Shown in pieces: positions 1 to 11,761 of a stretch of 64,000 bases of DNA. The notes under the pieces were generated by a model that had not been told where the DNA came from, did no database searches, and worked only from the letters and a program-made list of their open reading frames with translations. The DNA is taken from contig CM063250.1 in the NCBI GenBank assembly GCA_032158295.1, positions 5,939,001-6,003,000 of the forward strand, written 5' to 3'. Made by a program: the position numbers and the translations under genes. Within the stretch, counting starts at the first letter, position 1. Each line of letters begins with the position of its first letter. The stretch is from Pycnopodia helianthoides. Its lineage: Eukaryota > Echinodermata > Asteroidea > Forcipulatida > Asteriidae.

Positions 1-15
1 AATGTGTAAACTCAC

Positions 16-83
16 CTGTTTGTTATACTCCAATATTTCGTCATAATAATCTGAAGAGGTATACATTGCCCCAACAAGTGCAG
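16..83 (-). CDS. Coding exon 2 of the same minus-strand gene (gene continues off the left edge)
   Basis: The acceptor is TTTATGTTTACAG just upstream (84-96 on the plus strand, read in reverse) and the donor is CAG|GTGAGTTT at 16/15. Joined to exon 1 the 68-bp exon reads ALVGAMYTSSDYYDEI followed by LEYNKQ and ends in phase 0. The start is hydrophobic and prolongs the membrane or signal segment, so cleavage or membrane exit would fall near GAMYTS. The remainder is acidic and Tyr-rich. Both other frames of the exon are less protein-like, and one contains a stop. The next exon lies outside the window, so length, domains and function cannot be given. Confidence 0.6.
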
Positions 84-130
84 CTGTAAACATAAACAAA
101 TGATGTTTGTTTTATTGTTTATCTAAATCT

Positions 131-482
131 TAAACAAAGAAGTATTATAGACGATGTGACCTGTGACATCACAAGTTTACAAAAGAGCCACAGAGCCTGG
201 ACTTCCTGCAGGCACGATTTGTACACAGCTCAATGGAAGAAAGCATAAAATCTTATATTTTATGGAGATTGCACTGTCTAATTCTTATCAACTTTTGATA
301 TGATGAAAGGGGGCACATCTAAAAACTTGTCCAGCTTTTACTTTCATAACTCTTGGTTTTATGTGGAAGTTATGACACAAAATGTCAACTTTCCCATAGG
401 ACCAGTGTAGTATCTTGCCTGCCAGAATACTCAAAGAATGTACAAGGTCACACTTATTGTAAGCAACGTTCACATGGTCTAT
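131..482 (-). repeat. Family M dispersed repeat, copy 1
   Basis: This matches the reverse complement of 13563-13895 along most of its length. Shared landmarks include the stretch around GTGACCTGTGACATCAC, the GAGCCACAGAGCCTG block, and CAGCTCAATGGAAGAA. The ends read approximately TATAGAC..ATGTGA and its inverse, suggesting a short terminal inverted repeat. Divergence is clear, so it is an old copy. Confidence 0.6.
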
Positions 483-1014
483 AAGTAGTGGTTGACACCA
501 TTAATCTAACATGCTTGCGTGAACACAAACACCTGTTTACATCTCAATGCGCAACCCGTGTTCGAAGCTGTGTCAACAAAGTAAAGCAAAAACAAAAAAA
601 CACAAATAAGTTCAAACAACTAGCATAACAAGAAAAAAAATTGTTTCACAAAGAAAAAAATATGTTCAAGAATAATTATATAAAGTTTTGATGTGTTTCC
701 TGATAATATTGATCTGATCTTTAAACGTAGTAGGCCTACTTTTCTTTCTTTCATTTAGTGTTTTTGATGAACATACACAGAGAAATAAAAACAAAGTAAT
801 AGACGTAAAGAAGAGACTTTGATCTCATCTTTCTTGAAGAGCAGCACTAAGATAAGCGAATAAAGAAAATCCACTTTTGGATAATGGTGATGCAAGGAGC
901 AAATGTGTTTATTTAGGGGTTATACGAGTTGGAGCAATTGCAGACTTTCAGATAATACATCGTCCGTGGATGTTTGAAATAGCGCTAGGATTCTACACCT
1001 TTTTGCTTTGTGTC

Positions 1015-1413
1015 TTAAAGGAACATTACAGAATTGGTAAGAAAAATACTTGTAAAATATACTTTTTGATCACAGATTTACATAAAACTTACACGGTCTA
1101 ATGATGATGATAGTAGAAAATATCCCTTGGAATATTTCTGTCTGAAATGCCACATTTGATGAGAAATGAATAAACTAATTTTCCGATTGGAGTTTATCGC
1201 TCAGTGAGCGTTTTATTCATTTGTTGAATCTATAATTATGATTTCATGCAAATGTGTAATCGGTTTTTCACTATTTTTCTCGTGACCCAGATGGCCGATC
1301 GATCTCAAACTTCTACAGGTTTGTCAGTTTATGTATATGGTGGATTACATAAAGTGCTTACACTGCCAGCAACTGTTTTGTTAGCAAAAACCAATTCTGT
1401 AATGTTCCTTTAA
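1015..1413 (-). mobile_element. Family A TTAA-type MITE, copy 1
   Basis: The element is flanked by TTAA on both sides, with terminal inverted repeats AAAGGAACATTACAGAATTGG and its complement. It is 399 bp and in reverse orientation relative to the copy at 9429. Internal landmarks are the ATGATGATGATAGTAGAAAA block and the palindromic CGCTCAGTGAGCG. It has no coding capacity, so it is a non-autonomous element moved by an unseen transposase. The superfamily (piggyBac or Kolobok by TTAA preference) is inferred. Confidence 0.9.
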
Positions 1414-1625
1414 GAGGAAACAGAAGAAGAACAAAACAGGTGGAGAATTCCGTAGTTAAGGAGATAAGTTCAATGAGCACGGAGGCGGGAAACTGAAGGC
1501 CGGAACTTGAAGTGTGTGAAGTGTGTTCTTATTGAGGTATAGACGCAGTGAGAGTCCACCAATCTCTTGAAGATGCTCATTGCATACTGATTAAAGTTAT
1601 CTGGTTATCTTTAAAAAAGAAGTAT

Positions 1626-1980
1626 TTAAAGGGTGTTATACAGGGTTGGTAGAGCTGATGAAATCGTCGCAGACAGTGTTCATGTTTTGTGTGATCAGCC
1701 GTATCAACCAGCAACCCTGTGAAAACTTGGGCTTATTCCGTTGTGTGAGTCAGGAGAAGATAGTTTTCAAAAAGAAAAAAATGCACAATTTTAAGCATAG
1801 ACATTGTCCTTTATTTTGGTTATATGACAACCGAAGTTTTATTTCTTATTTTTAGAACAGTTTTCGCGATTATGACTTCATTTCAGAGGAAAATATTTCA
1901 CACCAATTAATGGTTTTAGACTAAAATTAAACAATACTATGTTTTTATCCTTATCAATATGCATGATACCTATACTACAA
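1626..1980 (+). mobile_element. Family E TTAA-type element, copy 1
   Basis: Starts at TTAAAGGGTGTTATACAGGG. It matches 48670-49060 and, inverted, 50650-51054 in the blocks CAGTGTTCATGTTTTGTGTG, GAGTCAGGAGAA, ATGCACAATTTTAAGCAT and ATGACTTCATTTCAGAGG. The right end is eroded into a TACTACAATA-rich tract at 1976-2045. It is non-coding. Confidence 0.7.
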
Positions 1981-3649
1981 TATACTACAATATACTACTA
2001 CAGAAGACAGAATACTATACTTCTACAATATACTAATATACTACTATAACAATATTATGTTTTTATCCTTTATCAATTATGCATGATACCTTTAATCAAA
2101 CTAAATTTCATTCCACTGTGCTATGGTTGGTCTTTTTAATTTAAAATAAGTTGTTCCACAAACTATACAAATGCCAGAGTTTGCACACACAATTATGGAT
2201 TTTACAAAATTGTGATGAATACTTATGGTTTATGTTTCCATCCCCCTTTAATTAAAAAAAGAAATGTCAGGTACACATGTTGAACAAAACCACTTCACGA
2301 ATTGAAGCTAAACTTACGAGAATTACTCCACAATGAAACCGAACAAAATGTTTTTTTTTTTAATAAAACAAACAAAACAACAAAACAACAATCCGTTGGG
2401 ATAAACATTGATTGAGAGGACGTGTTAAGTCTAGTAACAGCCGCCTAATGCATGTAACATATTCTAAAATAACAACTTAAGAGTTGAAAACAATACACTT
2501 CTTCTGTATAGAGAATCTTCAGCCAATCTTAGCATTGGTTGAAACTCACGACACGTTCATCTTTAAGTGTCTTCTGACATCCTTTACTGAGTTGCAATAA
2601 CACCACAAAGGGTGTGACGCACAGCTACATAAGCTGTGTGCAATAGGTTCTGTCATGAATGCCAAAGATTTGCAGTTTTATGCAAATTCTCTACCCCTCC
2701 CTCCCCAAGTCTTCAGTAGCCATTTTGTAACTGTTCTCATTTAACGGAGTAACAAGAGACCATACCGGTATTTTAGGCAACCTCACTCAAAACAAGTATC
2801 AAAATAAATTTGACTTTATACCAAGTAACAACATTTCTTGTTAAGAATGTATTTTCTCTCATACAGTTGTCGCAAGGGACTTGCAAAGGAGACTAAAGGG
2901 AGTACATCCTTCGAGACCTAAACCATTCTCCTAGTTTCTTGTACAAAAAAGGGTCCAATAATACCATATCAATAACTGCAAAACAAACGTTGTAAAAGTA
3001 TTAACGAAAACAGCAAAAAAAAAGGGTTGACCCTCATTGTTGCTGATACTCCTTGGGTTTGATATGCCATTTTTAAATATGCCATAGGACCTGTTGCCAT
3101 TTTCTCGACAATGAGCAATTTTAGTTGTTTTGCTGACACAGTGACGAAAATATAAAAGAAAATGAAAAACACGTGTTTCATTTTTTTGTCGTCATTTCTC
3201 TCAAACCTGTTGTTTTTATATTAGTGCTTTGTTATTCAACTTGAGCAACCCCCCTTCCTTCGTTTTACCGGCAGACCATTCTTCTAGTGTTGTTTTTTCC
3301 CTCTGGGAGTGCCTCTGCCGTACGGTCAAGATGTAGACAGCAAAACTTAAGTGGCTATACCTGTTGCTAACATGAACAACTTATGGTTGATCCGGCTGCA
3401 TGAAAAACCTGATCCGGCTGCCGAGAGTAACTGTGTTCTGGCTACTGCTGTCATAAAATAGTGCAGTGCTTGTTCCTCACATAAAAACTGTTGCATTGTC
3501 ATTTGTTTTACAGGGGTAAAAACCGTTGAGATTATACCAATAAGGTGGGGGGGGGGGGGGCAGAGGGTACCACCACTCCAAATAATCCCATACTGTAACA
3601 CACCATTGTCCTCTTATACAGAAGTACACCCCCCCGTAAAATCCTCTAA

Positions 3650-3950
3650 AAAATTGTATTGTTTTAATCCTATATAAATGTAATGTAGATATATCCTATA
3701 AAACTAACATGTGAAAATTTCATTTCAAAAGGTGGTAGCGTTTTTTAGATATCGCCGAAAATGTGGAGTGGTTATAATATCCATGCAGTAAGAATAATCC
3801 GTAATTGGAAAACACAATCTGAGAAACGTTTTATGCAGAAATTTTTCTCAGATTAAAATATTTTTGAATCCCTCTCTCTAAAACCACATTCCTGTGAAGG
3901 GAATTGTTTATCAAAATATTAAACATTATCAACAACTGCAGTGCTTCTTC
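3650..3950 (-). mobile_element. Family C element, inverted and partial
   Basis: Reverse-complement match to 10217-10603, including the TCTGAGAAACGTTT..CTCAGATT hairpin and the ATCGCCGAAAATGTGGAG block. Both terminal repeats have decayed. Just upstream, 3541-3610 has a poly-G/poly-C tract and a segment resembling 6005-6165. Confidence 0.65.
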
Positions 3951-4631
3951 CAAAGTAAGCTTTATGGTCAATTATTTGGGGGTGAATTACTGTTTGTATG
4001 GTGTTGATGTTGCTCTTGTTGTTTGAGTATGTTTTCCTTTTTAATTTCTTTGATGGTGATATTTCAATGGTTCTTTTCTTTGATTGACAATTCTTAATGC
4101 AGACAGAACTTTTACGAATCAAGATGACTGCAATTTTACCCACTCTTTGTCATTTATATTTATATTAATATTAATGTATTTATGTTTACTTGATTAATCA
4201 ACGACTCATTATTTATTCAATTTAATTCTTTTTTTCCACAAGTGATTTATATTCTCATCTTGAATTAAAGTTTCGGGGCACTGTCTAACTTTTTTCATGT
4301 ATCAATGATAAATACAAATATTATTTATTATGAAAAACGCCTTCCATGTCACATAGACATCCCAAACCGCCGTACAATTAAAAATCCACAAGTTATTAAG
4401 AATACAAGTAAAAGCAGTCAAAAACAAAAGACAAGACTTTGTTACGATCTCATTGCTTGTTTTTGTTATTCATTTAATCAATACATTTTTCTTAAGTGAT
4501 TTATTCTCTGAACGTAGTTTCAATTTCGGTGATTTTTCTAAACTGTTTATGTCTTCGATTTTGTGACTATTTAACTGTTTTTTATATATATGTGTGTTTA
4601 GTATTACATGTATACTTTTGTTCCCTAAGGC

Positions 4632-4662
<31 letters not shown>

Positions 4663-5926
4663 TAACGGTGGTAATTTACCTCTTCAGAGATTTGTATTGC
4701 TTCGTAGTAAGTCATTACGCTACCGAAGTCCAATGAAATCGCAACTTTTCACGTCACCGATCTTTGTAACTATCCACTCTAAATAGCTCTTGCCTTATGG
4801 CTGATGACGTCACGAAGTATATTTCCTTGGAAATGTCCAAACCGATGCCTGTACACATAATAAACTGTACTCGGCGTGACGTCATTGAAAGAAACTGCTT
4901 AACATAGGCCTTCAAATACTTACGCAGAACCTTTACGAACAACCCGTCATCATTTTTTTCTTCTCCGTGTTTTGGATCTAAAACTGACTTCTCAACCAAC
5001 AAGAACTGTCGATATTTGTAATCATTGCAACTTCGTGAATGCAACATTGTCAGATCACGCGTATTCGGCACCGCGTCATTTCTCGAAAACACGAAACTGA
5101 ATATCAAATCAAAATGATTCGCTCACTCGACGAAACAAATACACGTTTTATATTCCGAAACTTTGTGAAGACGCCAAAGGCAACGAATGTATCGAGGTTG
5201 TGTACAGACACTGAAATACAAAAATTGCTATTTTACGGGTTCGTCACTTCGTCAAAACGGAGTCGAGACGTTTTGATCCAACGCACAATTATTGCTCATA
5301 GCTTGTGATTCGTCATCTTGAACAAGATGGCAGTAGGGAGGGGTGTTGAAAATCAGTTGAAAACAATGAAAAAAGGGATACGGCTTCACTAACCCCTCCC
5401 CACACACACAAAAACAAAACAACAAAAACACCAACAACAACAACAGACAAACAAACAAACACCCCGACAAAAACCCTTTTTTTTGTTGGTCTTCGGAGCG
5501 ATCCTTATTTGTATTTCATAAACATTTCTAACCGTGAGCGAGGCATAATGTACGCTAGCTTGTCCACGTTCCCTGTACGCACACGAGTGGCGCAACAATG
5601 CAAATCCATTGTGAACTCGCACACGCGCTGTCAAATTGTCTCGAAATTGTTAATGAAATACACTTTTGCTTACGTTTTTTTTCCCGGCTGTAGTAAGCAA
5701 AACTAATTGCGATCCGGTAAATATATTTATGAAACTGGGGCCTGACAGGACTGAGGTCTTGATTTGCTGTCGTGTATAATAGCGCAAAGATATATTATCG
5801 CAAAATGCGCTATAATTATAAGAACTAGTTGTTATTGTCTTGATATCAAAAACAACATGCTTTTAACTTAATACCGAAGATCAATCCATTTGTTTCTAAA
5901 TTTAACTTTCAAGGATGTGAAAAAAT

Positions 5927-6360
5927 AACGGTTTGTCTGGGATACATTCACTCTGTAATTAAGCCAGCTGTTTTGAGTCTGTGACAGTCTTCCAAGTCTT
6001 CATAACGTACCATGCCAGATATGTGGCAGAGGGTACCCCCCCCCCCAATTAAAAAAATAATAATAACAACGATAATGATAATAAATGAATAAATAAATAT
6101 AATAATAAAAATATATGTAAAAATCCCACTAAACACACTCGTTTCCTCTTGTACAGAAGTCCTCCCTAAAATCCTTTTAAGAATTACCGAGATTCACAGA
6201 AAATTAAGACACAATTATGGGAGAGGGATACACCATGCCACTTATCGGGCACCAAACGAAGAGAGAGAGAAAAAAAACATGTTTGTCTCGGATGCACATG
6301 CACTGTGTATTAAAACAGCTGCTTTGAGTTTCTGACCGACTTCCAGGTCTTCCATGAATG
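5927..6360 (+). repeat. Diverged direct duplication of about 85 bp, copies 350 bp apart
   Basis: 5927-6010 and 6279-6360 align: both contain GTTTGTCTSGGATRCA, then CAGCTGYTTTGAGT, then GACTTCCAGGTCTTC-like text. Between them lie a poly-C run at 6039-6047 and an AATAA microsatellite. Both copies belong to the intron of the left-edge gene. Origin unknown. Confidence 0.55.
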
Positions 6361-6404
6361 TGTTTGTTCTACTCTGACTCATTGTGCAGTCAGGGCACAC
6401 TTAC

Positions 6405-6468
6405 CTGTAAATGTAAAGACAGCCACAATTTGCAGTAGCAGCACCGCTTTCAGCAGAATCTTACACAT
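6405..6468 (-). CDS. Coding exon 1 of an unidentified secreted or type II membrane protein
   Basis: On the minus strand an ATG at 6468-6466 opens 21 codons plus one base, ending at a consensus donor (ACAG|GTAAGT, exon end 6405). The peptide begins MCKILLKAVLLLQIVAV: a short basic head followed by an uninterrupted hydrophobic run. This is the shape of a signal peptide or of the signal anchor of a Golgi-type type II protein. The leftover phase-1 base joins in phase with exon 2 (16-83) across a 6.3 kb intron, giving an Ala codon at the junction. A TATA box lies about 185 bp upstream, so this is probably the first coding exon. I do not recognise the protein. A glycosyl- or sulfotransferase stem region or a secreted precursor would fit, but nothing visible decides. 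The exon is too short to be found by ORF length. The case rests on donor, acceptor, phase and hydrophobicity together. Confidence 0.65.
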
Positions 6469-6652
6469 TGTGTTCTGGAATAGGCAATTGAACTCGGCAG
6501 CATTCCGGGCGCTCAGCTGAAACCTCGCTCAAAAATCTACCAACAAAACGTGTTGGATCCGGACGTCTTGGTGAACCGCCCAAGAAAACTTGGTAGGGCC
6601 TTCTCAGCAGGTTCGGCGTGCTTCACCGAATAAAAGAGTAGACTTTCTCAAG

Positions 6653-6660
6653 CTTTTATA
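6653..6660 (-). promoter_or_regulatory. TATA box of the minus-strand left-edge gene
   Basis: Read on the minus strand this is TATAAAAG inside TATAATATAAAAGCTT. It sits about 185 bp upstream of the ATG at 6468, leaving room for a 5' UTR of roughly 150-160 bases if transcription starts about 30 bp downstream, near 6625. A (CT)n tract at 6806-6830 lies about 150 bp further upstream, a common neighbour of animal core promoters. Seen: the motif and spacing. Inferred: promoter use. Confidence 0.45.
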
Positions 6661-6805
6661 TTATACAGAGACGTCCAGAAATGAGCCTCGTGCGCAGATC
6701 GATTGCGCAACCGGAAGCAACAACCATAAGAGTCAATTATACTAGCAGTGTGTAGGAGGTCTGTTCAGGAAGTCTTGTGGGATCTCTTTCACTTCAACGG
6801 GTCTC

Positions 6806-6830
6806 GCTCTCTCTCTCTCTCTCTCTCTCT
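6806..6830 (+). repeat. (CT)n microsatellite upstream of a TATA promoter
   Basis: About twelve CT units directly upstream of the minus-strand promoter at 6653-6660. It may be neutral, or a GAGA-type tract. Confidence 0.8.
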
Positions 6831-6869
6831 TTCCCTCTGATATCTCACCTATCACGTGGGACAAAGAAC

Positions 6870-7985
6870 TCGTGGTTTTTATTTGTTTATTTTTTTTTTT
6901 GTGCATCCTCCTGAGAGGTCCACACCCACGTTGGACACGTGCCTCATTTTCCGGAGAGTGTTTTCACACTGGTTCCACACCAATCCATTTTCAGCCTTTA
7001 TTAAAACACCTTGTAACGCCGGTCACTTCCTTGTGTAAATAAATAATGCACACCCCCATCACACCAAAATCGTCAAGATTGTGTGAAGAATTGTAGCTGA
7101 TAGTATATGCAGTGATGTTTTATTTAAGACTAATGGTAACAAAATGACCAGAAATAGTGAATTTTAAATTCTAGGCTTATTGTACAAATTGTACTCTTCC
7201 AAAAATATGTTTTGACACGTTAAAGGCACTGTGTTTCCATTATTCAAAAAGTGTTAGATTTTGAAATAATTATGCGTCAGAAACTGCCTGCAAAACTTTG
7301 ATAAAGGTGACATCCTGTATTGACTAAAACCATCAGAGTGAAAAGACACCATTTTAGAATGACTTTGTTTTTGCTCAGTTCTGCTTTAATTTACCTGACA
7401 AGCATCTCACAAGGTTAAAACAAATACTCTCGCTTATATCACATAATTATAAATACTAAAGTTTTCTATTCCAATGTTTAGATTGCTTCGTTTTGGGAGT
7501 GAAGCAACACAACCCCTGTTGGGGAAAAAATGGCCGAGGGCCTACGTGACAAAACTCACCTCATACTTTTTTTAATTTTAAAATCAGCTCATTATATCTT
7601 TATGGGAGACTGACATTTAGATTTGGGTTGTTTTCCGGTTGCCAAGATGGCAACATGATTCAATAAAAAGTCTAAAGGTGATTTCACTTTCTAACCACAA
7701 AGCTAGACGTAGATTCATTAACAAAATTAGCCATGGAAATTTTTAACGACAGAACGAAGGGATACAATTGAATAAGACACTTGTCGTTTCTTCTGTCAGG
7801 TTCAATCGTTCTTAAATTGTTGTGAGGTTTCAGAGAACACTGGTAGTCATTATAAAGCATTGGTAAACAGCTGAGGGAATCTTTCTCTGGCCGTCAGTTT
7901 AACTTTACCGTATATTGCATCTTCAGTTGTTGACCTATAGCTGGAAACGATTGAGATGTTCAAATTCCAATCATCGGCACGCGGC
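6870..7985. other. Unassigned stretch upstream of the left-edge gene
   Basis: No convincing exon or complete repeat seen. A TTAAAGGCACTGTG start at 7220 resembles a family B terminus, but I cannot follow it to a matching right end. Confidence 0.3.
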
Positions 7986-8028
7986 TTTAAAGCTTGATTC
8001 TTGTTCCCTGTTTCTTCTTTCTGTGTTG

Positions 8029-8175
8029 GGATGTTTGTTTGTTTGTTTGTTTGTTGGGGTGTTTGTTTGTTTGTTTGTTTGTCTGTTTGTTTGTTTGTTG
8101 GGGTTTTAGTTTATTTTTAGTTTGTTTGGGGTGTTGGGATGTTTGTTTGTTTGTTTTGTTTGTTTGGTAGGTTTT
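8029..8175 (+). repeat. (GTTT)n microsatellite with GGGG interruptions
   Basis: Repeated GTTT units broken by short G runs. Open frames here on both strands (Cys/Val/Phe/Leu and Asn/Lys/Gln/Thr repeats) are artefacts of the period-4 repeat. Confidence 0.9.
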
Positions 8176-8339
8176 TTTTTCGTTTGGGTATTTTTCAAAA
8201 TATATATTTAAACTTGTTAAACACGGTCGCCCATTCAACCAAATTGTATTTTGAGAGGCCGTGTTGCATTAAAAAAAATCTACAAATTAGCAAAAATATA
8301 CAGAGTAAAATAACTAAGTCAAAAGATAAAACATAATTT

Positions 8340-9428
8340 ACAGCAAGCACAATCACCGACAAAATTGGAAATAGAAACCTAATAAGAATATTGAAGGAAT
8401 AACTGTGAAATGGGAAAACATCTCGTTGAACACAGTGAACAACAAAAAATAAAAGTTAAGAGCAGAGCGAACTACTAGGTATGAATGACTTATTTGAAAT
8501 ATATAGCAAAATATTGTAATTGGTCAAAAGAGGTCAGACTGAACATTTTAACACTGGAACACTCTGGTCGGCATTTCTAGTAACACGGGCGCTTCTGTTT
8601 TGCAGACATCATGCCAAAACTGTTTCTTTTGGAAGCTTTTTTTAACATCTTAATTCTATTAAACTGTTTACTCGTAAAGACATTTTTTTTTTAAACCGCC
8701 CTCAAATTTTAGTATTCTTGTTGCCTCAATTCTGTTAAGTAGTAACAATAGAATATTTATTCAGAGGCTGTGTTATTGAGAAGACGTCCGCTCCTATTCT
8801 ACACGAGATTAGTAGTTAAAACGACCTTTTCTCATTTATGTTTTAATCTAATAAATACTTCCTCGTATCGGTCCGGGCACTATAAGTCGATTCCCCCAAC
8901 GGTCCGTTGCAATGGAATTCATCGCTGACGATTTTATGCTCAAAGCCTTCCCCTCACTGCAGTTAATGCTTTGCCTTATGTTATTGTGAAGACGAAACGA
9001 AAGCCCCGTTTGGAAATCAGAAACATGAGTCATGATAGTGTGAAGTTTTTTTTTTTAAATTATACTAGAGTGACGTCATTATATTGCATTCATAACCGAC
9101 CCTATTTTATTATTATTTTTTTGGGGGGGGGGGGGTAGGGGGAACCGAACCTAAACGGAAATCTGCCCTTTTTTACCGTCATCGACCCCAAATCCAATAG
9201 TAGAACCCAAACCACTCAATATCTGAGCACACTTTGCATAAAAGCGCTAAATGCTATGTGTCTAATATCAGCAAGAGCTAATATTCAGCGCTACAATCCT
9301 TGTAGGGTGCATCGATCAGCTCCCCCGATATATAGCAAAGACTGTGCAAGTCTAAAGCGCTAATCGAAAACGGGAAAACAGCTCTATCAAAGATGGATAT
9401 GAACGAGATAATAAAATACGCTGCATGT
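8340..9428. other. Unassigned AT-rich stretch
   Basis: No exon pattern or repeat pairing found. There is a poly-G tract near 9122-9140. Confidence 0.3.
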
Positions 9429-9824
9429 TTAAAGGAACATTACAGAATTGGTTTTTGCTAACAAAACATTTGCTGGCAGTGTAAGCACTTTATGTAATCC
9501 ACCATATACATAAACTGACAAACCTGTAGAAGTTTAAGATCGATCGGCCATCTAGGTCACGAGAAAAATAGTGAAAAACCGATTACACGTTTGCATGAAA
9601 TCATTATAGATTCAACAAACGAATAAAACGCTCACTGAGCGATAAACTCCAATCGGAAAATTAGTTTATTAATTTCTCATCAAATATGGCATTTCAGACA
9701 GAAATATTTCAAGGGATGTTTTCTACTATCATCATCATTAGACCGTGTAAGTTTTATGTAAATCTGTGATCCAAAAGTATATTTTACAAGTTTTTTTTTT
9801 TACCAATTCTGTAATTTCCTTTAA
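9429..9824 (+). mobile_element. Family A TTAA-type MITE, copy 2
   Basis: TTAA on each side. The left inverted repeat AAAGGAACATTACAGAATTGG is intact; the right one lacks one base (GTAATTTCC instead of GTAATGTTCC). Same internal blocks as the other copies. Confidence 0.9.
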
Positions 9825-10066
9825 GGAGGAGGGGGGGGGGGGTGAAGCTTATATAAAAACGCACACATTGAGTGCGTTCAAGGATAGCTTCCCCGCCGAA
9901 TCAGCCCGGCTCGGCCCAGGACGTTCGAGTAGCAACATTAATGTGATTTCGTTTTGACCCGCGGGTAAATAGGGTAAGCTTTACCAGTACTCAAACGCAC
10001 CATCGGCACCGTGCTGCAGATCAGAGAAATTGGTTAAGCCCCGTAACCAGTCAAGTATAAACCGGG

Positions 10067-10068
<2 letters not shown>

Positions 10069-10104
<36 letters not shown>
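10069..10104 (+). repeat. Poly-T tract
   Basis: An uninterrupted run of about 36 T. It could be the tail of a minus-strand retroinsertion or a slippage product. No retroelement body is recognisable beside it. Confidence 0.8.
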
Positions 10105-10108
<4 letters not shown>

Positions 10109-10216
10109 AAAAACGAAATAACAAAACCGAGTCAACCCGGACCCCTCCCCCATGACGTCACATAGAGATGACCTGACCCGGGTAACGTCGTGAAAGGCTC
10201 CAAATTGCAATGAACA

Positions 10217-10603
10217 TTAAAGGGAGTGTAGACCTTTTGTAATTACTCCAAAAATTAATGGCCATAGAAAACTTACTTGGTAAGAAACACTGCAGCTGTT
10301 GATAATGTATAACATGTTGAGAAACGATTCCCTTCATAGGAATGTAGTTTCAGAGAGAGGGATTCAAAAACATCTCAATCTGAGAAACGTTTCTGCATGA
10401 AACGTTTCTCAGATTGTGTATTCCAATTACGGATTATTCTTCCTGCGTGGACATAACCGCTCCAGATTTTCGGCGATATCTCAAAAACGCTGCCACATTT
10501 TAATTGGAAATTTTCACAGGTTAGTTTTATTGTATTGTGTACATTTACACAGGATTACAACAATCAAACAGTTCCAAAAACCAAAGGTGTATATTGCCTT
10601 TAT
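10217..10603 (+). mobile_element. Family C element, most complete copy
   Basis: Begins TTAAAGGGAGTGTAGACC and ends ..GTGTATATTGCCTTTAT, near-complementary ends of a TTAA-type element. The centre holds a hairpin: CTGAGAAACGTTTC, a short spacer, then GAAACGTTTCTCAG. The right half carries the TTTTCACAGGTTAGTTTTAT block that resembles the subterminal module of families A, B, D and E. Confidence 0.8.
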
Positions 10604-10716
10604 AATAGCAAGAGATTACCATAGTCAATAGCCGCATGAAACAAAAACTTGTGTGTGCACAAAACTAACAACAAATCAGTTGAACTATGGCGAGACAGCA
10701 TGAAATCGTTTATTAG

Positions 10717-11680
10717 ATATAGGTTTTCTCGGTCAAATTCGGCAAATGAGCAGCCAATTTAATTTTCGTGCGCTCGAATTAAAGCTATTTTGCCTCTCCA
10801 GTTTTTACTGCGTTTCAAATTCAGAATTCGGGCATTCAATTTCGTTTTGAGGCATTCAAAATCCTTTAGTACTGTATTCAATTTAGCATATCGGCATTCT
10901 TTTTCGTGACGCACAATCATCATTCAGGCAATTTAGCAAAGCTGGTTCGACTGGAGATTTTTACTAATTTATTTTTTTTCAATTTCGTAAAGAGGCAATC
11001 AATTTCGCTAAATGAGAATTCAAATAAGTAAGATAAAGAACTGCGAATAAAAAACAGTACTAGGCAACTGTTTCGTATCTTCACTTCAATTCAGGCAAAC
11101 CCTATTTTTCTTTATTTATGTTTCCAGTAGATTTTAGATTTTTCTTCTTCTTTGTTTTCTTCTTTATTCTTTTTCTCGATTTTTTTTGTTGATCTTTATC
11201 GGTTAACTGACCAAGATCTAATGTTCATTTATGTTTTTCCTGGTTTCTCATTGAGCTGCCATTTCTAGAAATATGCGTGTAAAACTGTGGCAAAAGCTTG
11301 TTTTTGAAGTGCATCGGCAAAGTTACTCAAGTGGCAATAAATAAACAGTATTTATGCCTTTAACAATCGAAAGGAAACAAAAGTTTGACAGCGCGTTTTT
11401 TTTTTTAGATTGCACAAATTACAGAAATGACTGCCCAAAAATTAATTTTGAATGACTAAACAAACGCCTCAAAAAGCTCCTGCGAATTTTAATGCTGCTT
11501 TGTTGAATTGTTAAATTGAATGATTATTTTGTTAAATCGAATGACGCAACAGTACGTTTGACTAATCATAAAACGAAATCGAATGACCCTTTTCAGAAGC
11601 ATTCGATTTCGCGCGAAATAGAATGGCGCGGTGGTTTAATTGGCTGCTCATTTGCCGAAATTGACCGAGAAAACCTATAT
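10717..11680 (+). mobile_element. Family K long terminal-inverted-repeat element, about 965 bp
   Basis: The left end TATAGGTTTTCTCGGTCAAA and the right end's reverse complement match. The inverted match continues through CGGCAAATGAGCAGCCAATT for about 70 bp. The interior is made of degenerate short motifs (GGCATTCAATTTCG and variants) and has no reading frame for a transposase. I cannot identify the superfamily or a clear target duplication. Confidence 0.7.
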
Positions 11681-11761
11681 TATTCTTATTTAAGGAATAA
11701 CAAGGGAATTTATGTTTCTTCTTATATTTTGTGGTTTTCAACCGACAGAAATATTTCACGT

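Larger units (their letters stand above)
84..6404 (-). other. Intron 1 of the left-edge gene, filled with repeats
   Basis: The intron is bounded by GT at 6404-6403 and AG at 85-84. It holds a family M element (131-482), a family A element (1015-1413), a family E element (1626-1980), an inverted family C relic (3650-3950), a diverged tandem pair (5930-6010 and 6279-6360), AT-rich microsatellite near 6050-6120, and CA-rich low complexity at 5400-5465. The 1990-3340 and 3960-5300 parts gave no recognisable exon. A 117-codon minus-strand open frame at 4754-5107 has no family resemblance that I can see. Confidence 0.5.
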
